From: Coraliomargarita sp. CAG:312
Lineage (GTDB): Bacteria; Verrucomicrobiota; Verrucomicrobiia; Opitutales; Intestinicryptomonadaceae
Assembly (NCBI GenBank): GCA_000438015.1
Contig: FR901603.1
Location: 62,694-87,529 of the forward strand
Length of the DNA stretch: 24,836 bases
Direction of reading: 5' to 3'
The first letter of the stretch is position 1, and every line of letters starts with the position of its first letter. Shown here piece by piece: positions 15,204-23,580 of the stretch. The position numbers were made by a program, and so were the translations under genes. Under the pieces are notes generated by a model. It worked only from the letters and a program-made list of their open reading frames with translations. It was not told the DNA's origin and ran no database searches.

Positions 15204-16289
15204 ATGAATTATAAACCAGCTAAGGTACTAAAGGAAAAGGACGCTAACAAAAACGTTCTCAAAAATAAAACTCTCGCAGTCATAGGTTATGGCTCGCAGG
15301 GGCACGCGCATGCGTTGAACTTGAAGGACAGCGGCTACAAAGTCATTGTTGGCCTGTATCCCAAGAGCAAGTCCATAGAAGTCGCAAAGAAACAGGGCTT
15401 CAAGGTTATGCCGACCGCCGAAGCTGTAAAGGCCGCCGACGTCATAATGATTGCCGCTCCCGATATGAAGCAGCAGGCAATTTACGAAAAAGACATCGCG
15501 CCGAATCTCGCGCCCGGAAAAACTTTGATTTTCACGCACGGCTTGGCCATCCACTCAGGAATGATTAAGCCGCCTGCCGACGTGAATGTCGTTATGGTTG
15601 CGCCTAAAGGTCCGGGGCATACAGTTCGTTCCCAGTATCTCGAAGGAAAGGGAGTTCCCGCCCTCATTGCAGTCGCACAGGGCGGCAAAGCCGCTAAGGA
15701 AATTGCTCTCGCGTGGGCGGACGGAATCGGCGGAACTCGCGCGGGCGTAATAGAAACAACATTCAAGGAAGAGACTGAAACTGACCTGTTCGGTGAACAA
15801 GCTGTTCTTTGCGGAGGCGTTAGCGCTCTGATTACAGCCGGATTTGAAACCCTCGTAAAGGCCGGATACAAGCCTGAAATGGCGTATTTTGAATGCTGCC
15901 ACGAGCTCAAGCTCATCGTCGACCTGATTGTTCAGAGCGGCATTTCCGGAATGCGCTTCTCCATTTCTGAAACCGCAAAATACGGCGATATAACCCGCGG
16001 TCCCCGCGTTATTACGGACAAAACCAAGAAGGAGATGGAAAAAATCCTCAAGGAAATCCAGACCGGCAAATTCACGAAAGAATGGGTTGCCGAGTACAAA
16101 GGCGGCTTGAAGAATTACAACAAGCTTCTTGCAGAGGGTGAAAAGCATCTTATCGAAAAGACTGGCCAGCGTCTCCGCTCTTTAATGCCGTGGGCTGCAA
16201 AGACCAACATTAAAGGCGCGCAGGCTTCCTATTCGGCTGTTGTCGAAAAGCCTGTGGCAAAAACGGCAAAGAAATCCGCCAAGAAATAA
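15204..16289 (+). CDS. ilvC: Ketol-acid reductoisomerase, class I
   Basis: Converts acetolactate or acetohydroxybutyrate to the dihydroxy acids of branched-chain amino acid synthesis, using NAD(P)H and two Mg ions. The 361-residue product has the dinucleotide-binding GYGSQGHAHA at 28-37; the cofactor-specificity loop after it reads LYPKSKS, and its serines and lysine are compatible with NADPH. The knotted C-terminal domain has the metal ligands in ETETDLFGEQAVLCGG (D194, E198), FECCHELK (E230, E234) and SISETAKYGD. Class I length, plus a lysine/alanine-rich tail of about 20 residues (VEKPVAKTAKKSAKK) not found in most homologues. It follows ilvN and is closed by a strong terminator. Confidence 0.97.
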   Translation: MNYKPAKVLKEKDANKNVLKNKTLAVIGYGSQGHAHALNLKDSGYKVIVGLYPKSKSIEVAKKQGFKVMPTAEAVKAADVIMIAAPDMKQQAIYEKDIAPNLAPGKTLIFTHGLAIHSGMIKPPADVNVVMVAPKGPGHTVRSQYLEGKGVPALIAVAQGGKAAKEIALAWADGIGGTRAGVIETTFKEETETDLFGEQAVLCGGVSALITAGFETLVKAGYKPEMAYFECCHELKLIVDLIVQSGISGMRFSISETAKYGDITRGPRVITDKTKKEMEKILKEIQTGKFTKEWVAEYKGGLKNYNKLLAEGEKHLIEKTGQRLRSLMPWAAKTNIKGAQASYSAVVEKPVAKTAKKSAKK

Positions 16290-16309
16290 AAGCGGTGCAA
16301 TTTAAACAG

Positions 16310-16346
16310 GTCGGCCTTAAAGTCATTCTTTAAAGCCGACTTTTTT
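16310..16346 (+). terminator. Rho-independent terminator of ilvN-ilvC
   Basis: GTCGGC (16310-16315) pairs with GCCGAC (16335-16340), extended by an inner TTAAAG/CTTTAA stem across one C/A mismatch, then six T (16341-16346). It lies 20 bases past the ilvC stop, so hemC, starting at 16373, should need its own promoter or read-through. Confidence 0.9.
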
Positions 16347-16372
16347 GTATAAAATGGCGAGCAAAATTTTGT

Positions 16373-17218
16373 ATGGAAATAATAAGACTTGCGACGAGGG
16401 GTAGTCCGTTGGCATTGGCGCAGGCCAATATGGCTGCCGCGTTTTTAGGCGCAAAACTCCCCGGCGTAATATTTGAAATCGTAGAAATAAAAACCACCGG
16501 CGACAAGCGTTTGGATTGGTCTTTGGAAAAATTCGGAGGCAAGGGGCTTTTTACCAAGGAAATAGAAGAGGCCTTGATTTCCGGAGAGGCAGACATTGCC
16601 GTGCATAGCGCAAAAGACCTTCCTACACAATCTCCTGACGGCCTTTCTATTGCCGGATGCCTTCCGAGAGACGCTTGCGCGGATATATTGGTTGTGCGCG
16701 ACAATATAGCCGTCCCTTCTTTTATAGCAACCGGCAGCCCGCGCCGCAGAGAGCAGCTAAAAAAAATATTTCCCCAGGCTGTTTGGGGAGAGCTTCGTGG
16801 GAATGTACATACCAGGCTCAAGAAACTTGTGTCGGGGGAGGCGGATGCAACTGTACTTTCAGCTGCTGGACTTTCGAGGTTGGGAATAGAAAAATACGAC
16901 GGCGTAAAATTTACGGAATTAAAATTGGACGTGTGCGTTCCGGCAGTAGCCCAAGGTATAATAGCTTTGCAATGCAGGTGTTCCGAAGCCGGCGCATACT
17001 CGGCTCTTACAGATTCAAAAACAAACGAGGTTTTTGCGGTGGAGCGCGAATTTCTAACAGCTTTAGGCGGAGGGTGCCAGTCCGCATACGCTGCCAATTA
17101 TGACGGTGAGACGTTTAGATTCTTCCACGAGCTTACGGGGATTCAGCGCGTAAAGCTGGAAGGGGATTTGCAGTCGAAACTCTCTGTAGTGCGCGAATTG
17201 GCATCAGGCATATCTTGA
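16373..17218 (+). CDS. hemC: Hydroxymethylbilane synthase (porphobilinogen deaminase)
   Basis: Polymerises four porphobilinogen molecules to hydroxymethylbilane in haem/tetrapyrrole synthesis. The 281-residue product opens with IRLATRGSPLALAQA, followed by TTGDKR and KGLFTKEIEEALISGEADIAVHSAKDLPT, where D82 corresponds to the catalytic aspartate. IATGSPRRREQL (118-129) supplies the arginines that bind substrate, and LGGGCQ (231-236) has the cysteine (C235) that carries the dipyrromethane cofactor. It is somewhat shorter than the usual 300-320 residues because the C-terminal domain is trimmed, but all catalytic residues are present. No other hem gene is adjacent. It lies just 26 bases after the ilvC terminator, with an AT-rich TATAAAAT stretch at 16348-16355 that could be a -10 element. 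No Shine-Dalgarno. Confidence 0.95.
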   Translation: MEIIRLATRGSPLALAQANMAAAFLGAKLPGVIFEIVEIKTTGDKRLDWSLEKFGGKGLFTKEIEEALISGEADIAVHSAKDLPTQSPDGLSIAGCLPRDACADILVVRDNIAVPSFIATGSPRRREQLKKIFPQAVWGELRGNVHTRLKKLVSGEADATVLSAAGLSRLGIEKYDGVKFTELKLDVCVPAVAQGIIALQCRCSEAGAYSALTDSKTNEVFAVEREFLTALGGGCQSAYAANYDGETFRFFHELTGIQRVKLEGDLQSKLSVVRELASGIS

Positions 17219-17627
17219 TAGAAACAGGGGATGTATTTTTCGGAGCATAAAATACCCCGACGAAAAAGCTAAAAGATATTGTTCTTTTGCCGGCAAAATT
17301 TTGCAAAAGGCTAGGCGGCATTTATTGTTAATTTTGGTCGCCGATTTTCTCCCTATATTTTACCCAATCTGGAGTTTTTATAGCAACCGCCGCGCGCTTG
17401 GATTGGCTTTGTTTAAAGATTCGCCCGCGTACGTATAGCCATCATAAGAATATATAAATGGAAACTTTCTTTTGCCGGTTCCCAAAAAACTTTTGGCGTG
17501 ATCCGAAATGGGAGGCAACCAAAAATATTTAAAAAGGTTTTGCTTGCCTCTTTCACTTTGGAACTCCTTTATTGCGGAGCGCGCTTAAGTTGTATTTGGC
17601 GGCGTATTTTGCGGGCAGATGCGGATA
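17219..17627. other. 409-base gap between the 3' ends of hemC and eno
   Basis: Convergent genes flank this gap. I see no convincing coding frame. An imperfect hairpin follows the hemC stop: GTATTTT (17233-17239) with AAAATAC (17249-17255), extended by GGG/CCC across a 3-base bulge, but no T run follows. A second, looser inverted repeat (GAGGCAACC with TTGCCTC near 17510-17550) has a large loop. I found no clear terminator for eno. The length is unusual for convergent genes in this window. Confidence 0.5.
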
Positions 17628-18935
17628 TTATCTTATCGGCGCGCCGTACACGGCGTCGGGTCCCAAGAACTCCTCTATTCGAAGCAGCCTGTTATATTTT
17701 GAGGTTCTATCGCTGCGCGAGAGCGATCCGGTTTTAATCTGCCCTGAATTTGTGGCTACGGCAATGTCGGCAATCGTCGTGTCTTCCGTTTCCCCAGAGC
17801 GGTGCGATATTATAGGGGCGTATGAGGCCCTTTTGGCAATTTCGACGGCGTCGAGCGTTTCGGTGAGGGTTCCTATTTGGTTTACTTTCACCAAAATAGA
17901 ATTTGCAACTCTGCGCTCAATTCCCTTTTTCAAATATTGGGTATTTGTGACAAAGAGGTCGTCGCCTACCAGCTGGGTAGAATTTCCCATTGCGTCTGTT
18001 ATTTTTTTCCAACCTGCCCAGTCTTCGTCGGCGCATGGGTCTTCTATTGAGAATATTGGGTATTTTGATTTAAGCCCCTGCAGAAATGCTATCATGTCTG
18101 ACGCGCTTTTTACAGAGTTGTCCGACTTCTTAAATACATAAGCGTTTGTGCGCTTATCGTAGAATTCGCTAGCGGCTACATCCAAAGCAATCATTATGTC
18201 TTTGCCCAGTTTGTATCCGGCCGCCTTGACAGCGGCGGCTATAGCCTCGAGCGCAGCTTCGTTTGACGGCAGGTTGGGAGCAAATCCGCCCTCGTCGCCT
18301 ACCGCCGTCGATAGCGAATTTGCCTTAAGGACTTTTTTTAAAGCGTGGAATGTTTCCGCGCCCATTCGGACCGCTTCGGAAAACGTGGGGGCGCCTACGG
18401 GGGCTATCATAAATTCCTGAATGTCGATTGGCGCGTCGGAGTGTGCTCCGCCGTTTATGACATTCATCATTGGGACCGGCAGAACGCGCGCATTTACGCC
18501 GCCAAGATATTTGAACAGCGGTTGGCGCATGGCTTGGGCCGCCGCTTTTGCGGTTGCCAATGACACTGCCAAAATCGCGTTTGCGCCGAGTTTCTTTTTG
18601 TTTTGGGTAGAGTCCAAAAGAATCATAGCGCGGTCGATTGCGCATTGGTCCAAGGCGTCCATTCCTATCAGTGCTGAGGCTATTTTTATGTTTACATTTG
18701 CTACTGCTTTTAATACGCCCTTGCCGTTGTAGCGTTTTTTTAATAATCTATTTTCGCGCTTAAAGTCCGCATTTTCGTCCCGCAGTTCCACTGCTTCGTG
18801 CTGGCCGGTAGACGCTCCGGACGGCACTGAAGCGACTCCAACAGTTCCACATTCCAATTCGACTTCCGCTTCCACCGTGGGATTGCCTCTTGAATCGAGA
18901 ATCTCGCGGGCTTTTATATTTGTTATTTTTGTCAT
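17628..18935 (-). CDS. eno: Enolase (phosphopyruvate hydratase)
   Basis: Interconverts 2-phosphoglycerate and phosphoenolpyruvate in glycolysis/gluconeogenesis, using Mg. From the ATG at 18935 the product is 435 residues, starting MTKITNIKAREILDSRGNPT; the frame is open 28 codons further upstream, but that part is not conserved. AAAGG lies 6 bases before the ATG, one of the few Shine-Dalgarno-like sites in the window. Active-site residues are in SGASTGQHEA (39-48), GDEGGFAP (E214), Mg ligands near D252, E298 and D325, and the signature ILVKVNQIGTLTET at 347-360 with the catalytic lysine. SHRSGETEDTTIAD (378-391) is intact. It diverges from the sugar-oxidoreductase operon. Confidence 0.98.
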   Translation of the reverse strand: MTKITNIKAREILDSRGNPTVEAEVELECGTVGVASVPSGASTGQHEAVELRDENADFKRENRLLKKRYNGKGVLKAVANVNIKIASALIGMDALDQCAIDRAMILLDSTQNKKKLGANAILAVSLATAKAAAQAMRQPLFKYLGGVNARVLPVPMMNVINGGAHSDAPIDIQEFMIAPVGAPTFSEAVRMGAETFHALKKVLKANSLSTAVGDEGGFAPNLPSNEAALEAIAAAVKAAGYKLGKDIMIALDVAASEFYDKRTNAYVFKKSDNSVKSASDMIAFLQGLKSKYPIFSIEDPCADEDWAGWKKITDAMGNSTQLVGDDLFVTNTQYLKKGIERRVANSILVKVNQIGTLTETLDAVEIAKRASYAPIISHRSGETEDTTIADIAVATNSGQIKTGSLSRSDRTSKYNRLLRIEEFLGPDAVYGAPIR

Positions 18936-19161
18936 AATATGCCTTTCATTAACAATTATCGGACAAATATATTTTCTATAAAATGCTCTCTTTGGCGTCT
19001 TGGCGTATGGCCCGTCCACGCAAACGTCTCAAAGTTAAAAAAAAATATTGAAACGGGAAAATTTTGGTGGTAGCTTTTTTCTGTTAAGACGTCTGTTAAA
19101 GCGCACGGCGTTATAAATCTCCGCGCGATTTTTTCAGCGCAAATTTTATCAACAAAGTATT

Positions 19162-19166
19162 AAGGA
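19162..19166 (+). promoter_or_regulatory. Shine-Dalgarno site of the Gfo/Idh/MocA gene
   Basis: AAGGA lies 6 bases before the ATG at 19173 and fixes this start. It stands out because most genes in the window lack such a site. Confidence 0.8.
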
Positions 19167-19172
19167 AATAAT

Positions 19173-20360
19173 ATGTCAAACAAACCTCTAAATGTAGGAC
19201 TCGTAGGCGGAGGCTGCGGCGCGTTTATCGCACAGCCCCATCAAAAGGCAATTTTTTCGGACGGAACGCGCCGCGTAGTTGCGGGTGCGCTCCACCCTGA
19301 TCCGGAAATCGCGATGAGCGAGGCCGCTAAATGGCCTTATCCGATAAAAGGATATCCGTCGTATGTCGATATGATAAACGACCAGAAAAATCTGCCGGAA
19401 GACGAACGTTTGGACTATATACTTATAGTGACTCCGAATTTTGTGCATTTTGACCCTGCAATGAAGGCGATTGAGGCCGGAATTCCGGTTATGTGCGAAA
19501 AGCCCCTTACGGTCGACTTAGAACAGGCGGACAAGCTCGTTGAGGCGGCGACTTCAAAGGGATTGCCTTTTGCGGTTGCCCATACGTATCTTGGTCATTG
19601 GTCTTCATGGTTTTCGCGCTTCGTAGTCACAAGCGGGCTTTTAGGCGATATCCGCTGGGTTGATTCCAGCTATTTGCAGGGGTGGCTTGCAAAGAGGGCA
19701 GACAAGGAAGGCACGGCGGAGGGCGCCAACTGGCGCACCGACCCGAAGCGTTCAGGCGGCTCTCTTTGCGGAGGCGATATTGGAACCCACGCTCTGATGC
19801 AGCTGCGTTTCGTCACTGGCTTGGACGTAACGCGCGTGTCTGCGCATCTTGAGACATTTATAAGTAGCAGGCTTTTGGACGACCACTTTACAACATATTG
19901 CGAACTTTCAAACGGCGGCAAGGCTATGGTAAGGGCTTCGCAAATTTGCTATGGTCACAAGAACGATTTGTCTATAGAAGTTGTCGGCTCAAAAGGCTCT
20001 CTCTATTGGAAGCAGGAGCAGTCCGAAAAAGTTACGATTATGCTTCCGGGACAGCCAGACAGAGTTTATTGGCGCGGCGATGTCCAGCCGAACGACGGTT
20101 TCCTTGGCGATGTTCCCGAAGCGCTCCTTAAAGAGCCGAGAATCCCGTCCGGCCACTGCGAGGGATTCCACGACGCCTATGCCCGTTTGCACCGCGAATT
20201 TGAAAAGGATATTCGCGCGTGGAAGGAGGGCAAGAAGTTCTCCTACGAGCACGATAGATACGCTACGGTTCTCGACGGCAGAATGGGACTGGCGTTTATC
20301 GATGCCGCTCTCAAGAGCAATGCCAAGCAGGGCGCATGGGAAGACGTTAAGTTATCTTAA
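19173..20360 (+). CDS. Gfo/Idh/MocA family oxidoreductase
   Basis: A 395-residue NAD(P)-dependent sugar or cyclitol dehydrogenase. The N-terminal Rossmann domain has GLVGGGCGAF (9-18) for the dinucleotide, followed by the family's CEKPLTVDLEQAD at 108-120 with the conserved lysine. The C-terminal alpha/beta domain has GGDIGTHALMQ (200-210), with the Asp and His expected at the active site. No signal peptide, so cytoplasmic. It has a good Shine-Dalgarno. It is followed 77 bases later by a TIM-barrel sugar isomerase, separated by a hairpin, and the pair is a familiar one in Verrucomicrobia, Planctomycetes and Bacteroidetes sugar loci. A likely role is oxidising or reducing the C3 of a glycoside or a keto-inositol; the actual substrate cannot be told from sequence. 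Confidence 0.93.
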   Translation: MSNKPLNVGLVGGGCGAFIAQPHQKAIFSDGTRRVVAGALHPDPEIAMSEAAKWPYPIKGYPSYVDMINDQKNLPEDERLDYILIVTPNFVHFDPAMKAIEAGIPVMCEKPLTVDLEQADKLVEAATSKGLPFAVAHTYLGHWSSWFSRFVVTSGLLGDIRWVDSSYLQGWLAKRADKEGTAEGANWRTDPKRSGGSLCGGDIGTHALMQLRFVTGLDVTRVSAHLETFISSRLLDDHFTTYCELSNGGKAMVRASQICYGHKNDLSIEVVGSKGSLYWKQEQSEKVTIMLPGQPDRVYWRGDVQPNDGFLGDVPEALLKEPRIPSGHCEGFHDAYARLHREFEKDIRAWKEGKKFSYEHDRYATVLDGRMGLAFIDAALKSNAKQGAWEDVKLS

Positions 20361-20372
20361 TAGTTTTTGTTG

Positions 20373-20405
20373 TTTCGCGCGCATAAAACGGCGCGCGAAA
20401 TTTTT
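20373..20405 (+). terminator. Terminator-like hairpin inside the oxidoreductase-isomerase operon
   Basis: TTTCGCGCGC (20373-20382) pairs perfectly with GCGCGCGAAA (20391-20400), 8-base loop, then five T. It lies 12 bases past the oxidoreductase stop and 32 before the next ATG. It could stop part of the transcription, or protect the upstream mRNA end. Confidence 0.7.
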
Positions 20406-20426
20406 CTTCAAATTTAACAATAAAAA

Positions 20427-20431
20427 AAGGA
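20427..20431 (+). promoter_or_regulatory. Shine-Dalgarno site of the sugar isomerase gene
   Basis: AAGGA is placed 6 bases before the ATG at 20438, the same geometry as in the preceding gene. Confidence 0.8.
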
Positions 20432-20437
20432 AAAATT

Positions 20438-21478
20438 ATGGCAAGACCTCTCACATTGTTCCTCGGCCAATGGGCCGACATGAAACTTGAAGACCTGGCT
20501 CCTCTGGCTAAAAAGATGGGGTATGAAGGTTTGGAAATTCCTATCACCCAAAACCACTTCGATTTTGAAAAAGCCCACGACGAGGCTTATTTGAAAAACC
20601 GCTGGGAAATACTCGCCGACAACGGCTTAAACTGCTACGCGCTTTCAAACCACTTGGTCGGACAATGCGTTTGCGACAATATCGATACCCGCCACAAAGC
20701 AATTATATCGGCATCTTTGTGGGGGGACGGCGATCCGGAAGGAGTTCGCCAGCGCGCCGCAAAGGAGATGGTTGAAACCGCGCAAATCTGCAAAAAGTTT
20801 ATGTCGATGCGCCCGAAAAGCCTCGGCGAATCTCCTATACCTCCGACGGTCACGGGATTTACAGGTTCTTCCGTATGGCAATATCTCTATTCATTCCCGC
20901 CGGCTTCACAGGATATGATACAGGCTGGATACGACGACTTTGCCGAACGCTGGACTCCGATTCTCAATGCATTTGACGCGGAAGGAGTGAATTTTGCTCT
21001 AGAAGTCCATCCGACTGAAATTGCGTTTGACATCGCCAGCGCCGAGCGCGCTCTTGAAGCAATAAAGTTCCATAAGCGCTTCGGATTTAATTTTGACCCG
21101 TCGCACTTTGGCTACCAGGGAGTGGATTATGTGAAGTTTATCCGCAAATTTGGCGACAGAATTTTCCATGCCCACATGAAGGATGTTTGGTGGGGTCATG
21201 GAAACGGAGAAGCCGGAGTTTTTGGCGGGCACACGGACTTCTGCGATCCGCGCAGATATTGGGACTTCCGCTCCATCGGCCACGGAGACATCAATTTTGA
21301 GGAGGTAATCGTAGCGCTCAACGATATTGGCTACAACGGCCCGCTATCGGTTGAATGGGAAGACGGCAGAATGGACAGAATCTACGGCGCGACCCAATCG
21401 GCCGAGCGCGTGCGCGGCTTCGATTTCCCGCGCTCTACAATAGCGTTCGATTCTGCGTTCGACACATCTAACCAATAA
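20438..21478 (+). CDS. Sugar phosphate isomerase/epimerase family protein (xylose isomerase-like TIM barrel)
   Basis: A 346-residue TIM-barrel protein of the AP endonuclease 2/xylose isomerase-like superfamily, which uses a divalent metal to isomerise or epimerise sugars, or to act on keto-sugars. Probable metal or catalytic ligands are E33 (GLEIP), E189 (ALEVHPTE), D220 and H223 (FDPSHFG), H246 (FHAHMKDVWW), and E306 (LSVEWEDGRMD). The pattern follows the family layout at the ends of the beta strands. No signal peptide. It is the second gene of the operon with the Gfo/Idh/MocA enzyme, and a terminator follows. Substrate unknown; with the partner enzyme, sugar oxidation followed by isomerisation or epimerisation is a reasonable inference. 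Confidence 0.92.
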   Translation: MARPLTLFLGQWADMKLEDLAPLAKKMGYEGLEIPITQNHFDFEKAHDEAYLKNRWEILADNGLNCYALSNHLVGQCVCDNIDTRHKAIISASLWGDGDPEGVRQRAAKEMVETAQICKKFMSMRPKSLGESPIPPTVTGFTGSSVWQYLYSFPPASQDMIQAGYDDFAERWTPILNAFDAEGVNFALEVHPTEIAFDIASAERALEAIKFHKRFGFNFDPSHFGYQGVDYVKFIRKFGDRIFHAHMKDVWWGHGNGEAGVFGGHTDFCDPRRYWDFRSIGHGDINFEEVIVALNDIGYNGPLSVEWEDGRMDRIYGATQSAERVRGFDFPRSTIAFDSAFDTSNQ

Positions 21479-21541
21479 TTTTATTTTCTTTGCCGTTCTT
21501 TGGATTAAGTTAAATTTTTATTTTGCAAGAATAGGCGGAAG

Positions 21542-21579
21542 CGCCGCGGCAGTTTAATACTGCCTTGGGGCGATTTTTT
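21542..21579 (+). terminator. Rho-independent terminator of the oxidoreductase-isomerase operon
   Basis: GGCAGT (21548-21553) pairs with ACTGCC around TTAAT, inside an outer CGCC/GGCG pairing across short internal loops; six T follow (21574-21579). It is about 65 bases past the stop codon. Confidence 0.7.
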
Positions 21580-21635
21580 GCCGGTTTAGTCCAATAAAAG
21601 GCTTAAAAAATAAAATACAGCATATTGCATATTTT

Positions 21636-21672
21636 AGCGCAGCCGGATTTTAATTTCGGCTGCGCTTTTTTT
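21636..21672 (+). terminator. Second strong terminator hairpin before the PEP-CTERM gene
   Basis: AGCGCAGCCG (21636-21645) pairs perfectly with CGGCTGCGCT (21657-21666), followed by T to 21672. Together with the preceding hairpin this insulates the PEP-CTERM gene from the upstream operon. Confidence 0.85.
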
Positions 21673-21701
21673 AGGTGGGCAGGACATTTTTATTTTATTT
21701 A

Positions 21702-21729
21702 TTGACACGTCTGGTTTTATGTTTAAAAG
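21702..21729 (+). promoter_or_regulatory. Possible sigma-70-type promoter of the PEP-CTERM gene
   Basis: A perfect TTGACA (21702-21707) is followed after 16 bases by TAAAAG (21724-21729), a 4/6 match to TATAAT. It is about 40 bases before the ATG at 21771. The -10 is weak, so the call is tentative. Confidence 0.35.
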
Positions 21730-21770
21730 ATTATACGCAAGTTAAAGCAAATCTGGTAAATTTTCTGTTT

Positions 21771-23566
21771 ATGAATTTAAAAAAACTATAATTGGGACGT
21801 TGTTAGTCTTAAGCGCTTCATATGCTTTTGCGGGATATTTTGCAGATTACAACCTTGATTCGACTTCAGGTGCATATTCTTGGGGTAATATAGAATGGGT
21901 TGATTCCAACGGAGAGCTGTTGGACGGTTATCCTCCTTATTTGACAGACAGCGTGTATATAGGAACTAATTCTATAAGCGTAGAGATTACCAACGAGGCT
22001 TACGCGAAGGAAGTTTCTCTTGGCGTTACAAGCGGAAAAACGTCTCCTGTTAGCCTTGCGTTTTACGGAGAGGGCGCTTTCCTTTATGTAGGAAATGATG
22101 GCGATGTAGGCGGTTCTATAAATTCAGTCGACGCCGCTACCGGTGATACCGCAACCCTTGGCTGGACTATGCAAAGCAGGTTGGTTTTTTCATCAAATAA
22201 TACAACGGGCGTTTCAAGCCGATTCACAAATGCTTCGGAGTTTGAAGTTTATGTTGTGGAGGTTGGCCACAACAGCCAGTTTGCCGGAACAGAATGGCTT
22301 ATAAACCAAGATTGCAACTACACAGTCTCAGGGTGGCTGAATGTTGGCGCTACAAACGGCTCAAATAAGGGCGATTTTACTGCAGCCATCACCCATACTG
22401 CCGGAACTTTGAATGTGAGCAGAATTTTGTTTTCATCCGGCACGTCTGACGGAGCAGTATCCAACACTTGGTACACTTTGGATGGCGGAAAGTTCAATGT
22501 TTCCAGCGTCCACCTAGGGAATACCTATGATGTCGATCAGAGCGGAGATATCGTCACAATAGACGCCAATTTCAATTTGTTGAGCGGCGAGATATCGCAT
22601 TATAATTACACGGATATGACATTCCGGGATTCTTTCGGGCACGACAATACAAGAAGTACGGGAATGGTTAACAATGGCGCGTTCAATCTCAATTTTAGCG
22701 ATAAAAAGGCAGCGTATGAAGGCTACGCAGGATCGCATAGCGCGATGGTTTTTAACACATCGACTCCCATTATACGCTTTGAAGACACCGTTTATTTAAA
22801 AGACTACCAATCGACAGCTGGAGGTTTTACGATTCGTGGCAATGGAAAGCTTTATAATTACGCTACCGCAACCATCACTGGAAAAATTTCCGTTTTAGAT
22901 ACGGCTACTTTGGTTGTGTCCGGGACGGATTCCATAAATGTAAATGGTGTCAATGTGGATATGGTTGGCAAAATGTTTGAGACGGCGTCAGAAATTTACG
23001 TGTCAAGCGGCGCAAAGTTTGATTTCTCTAAGTCGGCAGTCCAAAAAGTGTTTTCCGGCCAAACAATTAGCGGCGCCGGTCAAATTTTGGCGAGCACATC
23101 CCAAAATCTTCAGATATTTGGCTCCTTAGCCCCTGCTGGAGACGACGGTGCTGCTGGAAAGCTTGCCATATCAGGAAACGGAACTGTTGAAATGTCAAAA
23201 GACGCGTCTTTAGTGTTCAATTTGTTCTCGTCGGACGGGAAGTCGGTTTCGTCTGCCGATAAGATATCATTTGCGATCGCCACAACATTTGTTGAGATGA
23301 ACGAAGGCGAGGGGTTGGGAAAGTTTATTTTTGATACTTCTCAAATATTGGAAGACACGTCGTTCCAATTATCAAGCTTGTTCGAAAATGCCAATGCTGA
23401 TTGGTCAAAATTTGAATTTTTAACCACAGAAGCTTCGCGAGTGCAGGCTGCGTTTGACGGAGTGGACACAATAAACCTTTCTATAATTCCGGAACCATCC
23501 GCATTTGCAATTGCTCTTGGGGCTTTGGCTCTCGGATTCGCGGCGCGCAGGCGCATGAAAAGATAG
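21771..23566 (+). CDS. PEP-CTERM sorted surface/exported protein with frame break in the signal peptide
   Basis: An exported, probably beta-helical protein of about 598 residues. The C-terminus IPEPSAFAIALGALALGFAA followed by RRRMKR is a textbook PEP-CTERM sorting signal (PEP motif, hydrophobic helix, basic end), which an exosortase would process. The body is rich in Ser, Thr, Asn, Gly and short beta-strand-like repeats, as in autotransporter-like passengers; no enzyme domain is recognised. The long frame has no ATG near its 5' end: the only start would be a TTG at 21800 in the middle of the hydrophobic core. The ATG at 21771 reads MNLKKL then stop, but after a -1 shift at the A7 run (21779-21785) it becomes MNLKKTIIGTLLVLSASYAFA, an ideal signal peptide. 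So the gene is frameshifted, slippage-expressed, or carries a sequencing error. A terminator follows. Confidence 0.85.
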
Positions 23567-23580
23567 TTCGCAAGATTTGA

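Noticed and set aside
15555..16148. Open frame of 197 codons antisense to ilvC
   Set aside because: Shadow of a conserved gene with all catalytic residues intact on the other strand.
16330..17097. Long open frame (255 codons) antisense to hemC
   Set aside because: It is almost fully inside the well-supported hemC gene, has no recognisable domain, and its composition (Ser/Pro/Thr-rich) is typical of shadow frames.
17498..17737. 79-codon open frame overlapping the 3' end of eno
   Set aside because: Arg-rich product, overlaps conserved enolase codons, no ribosome site.
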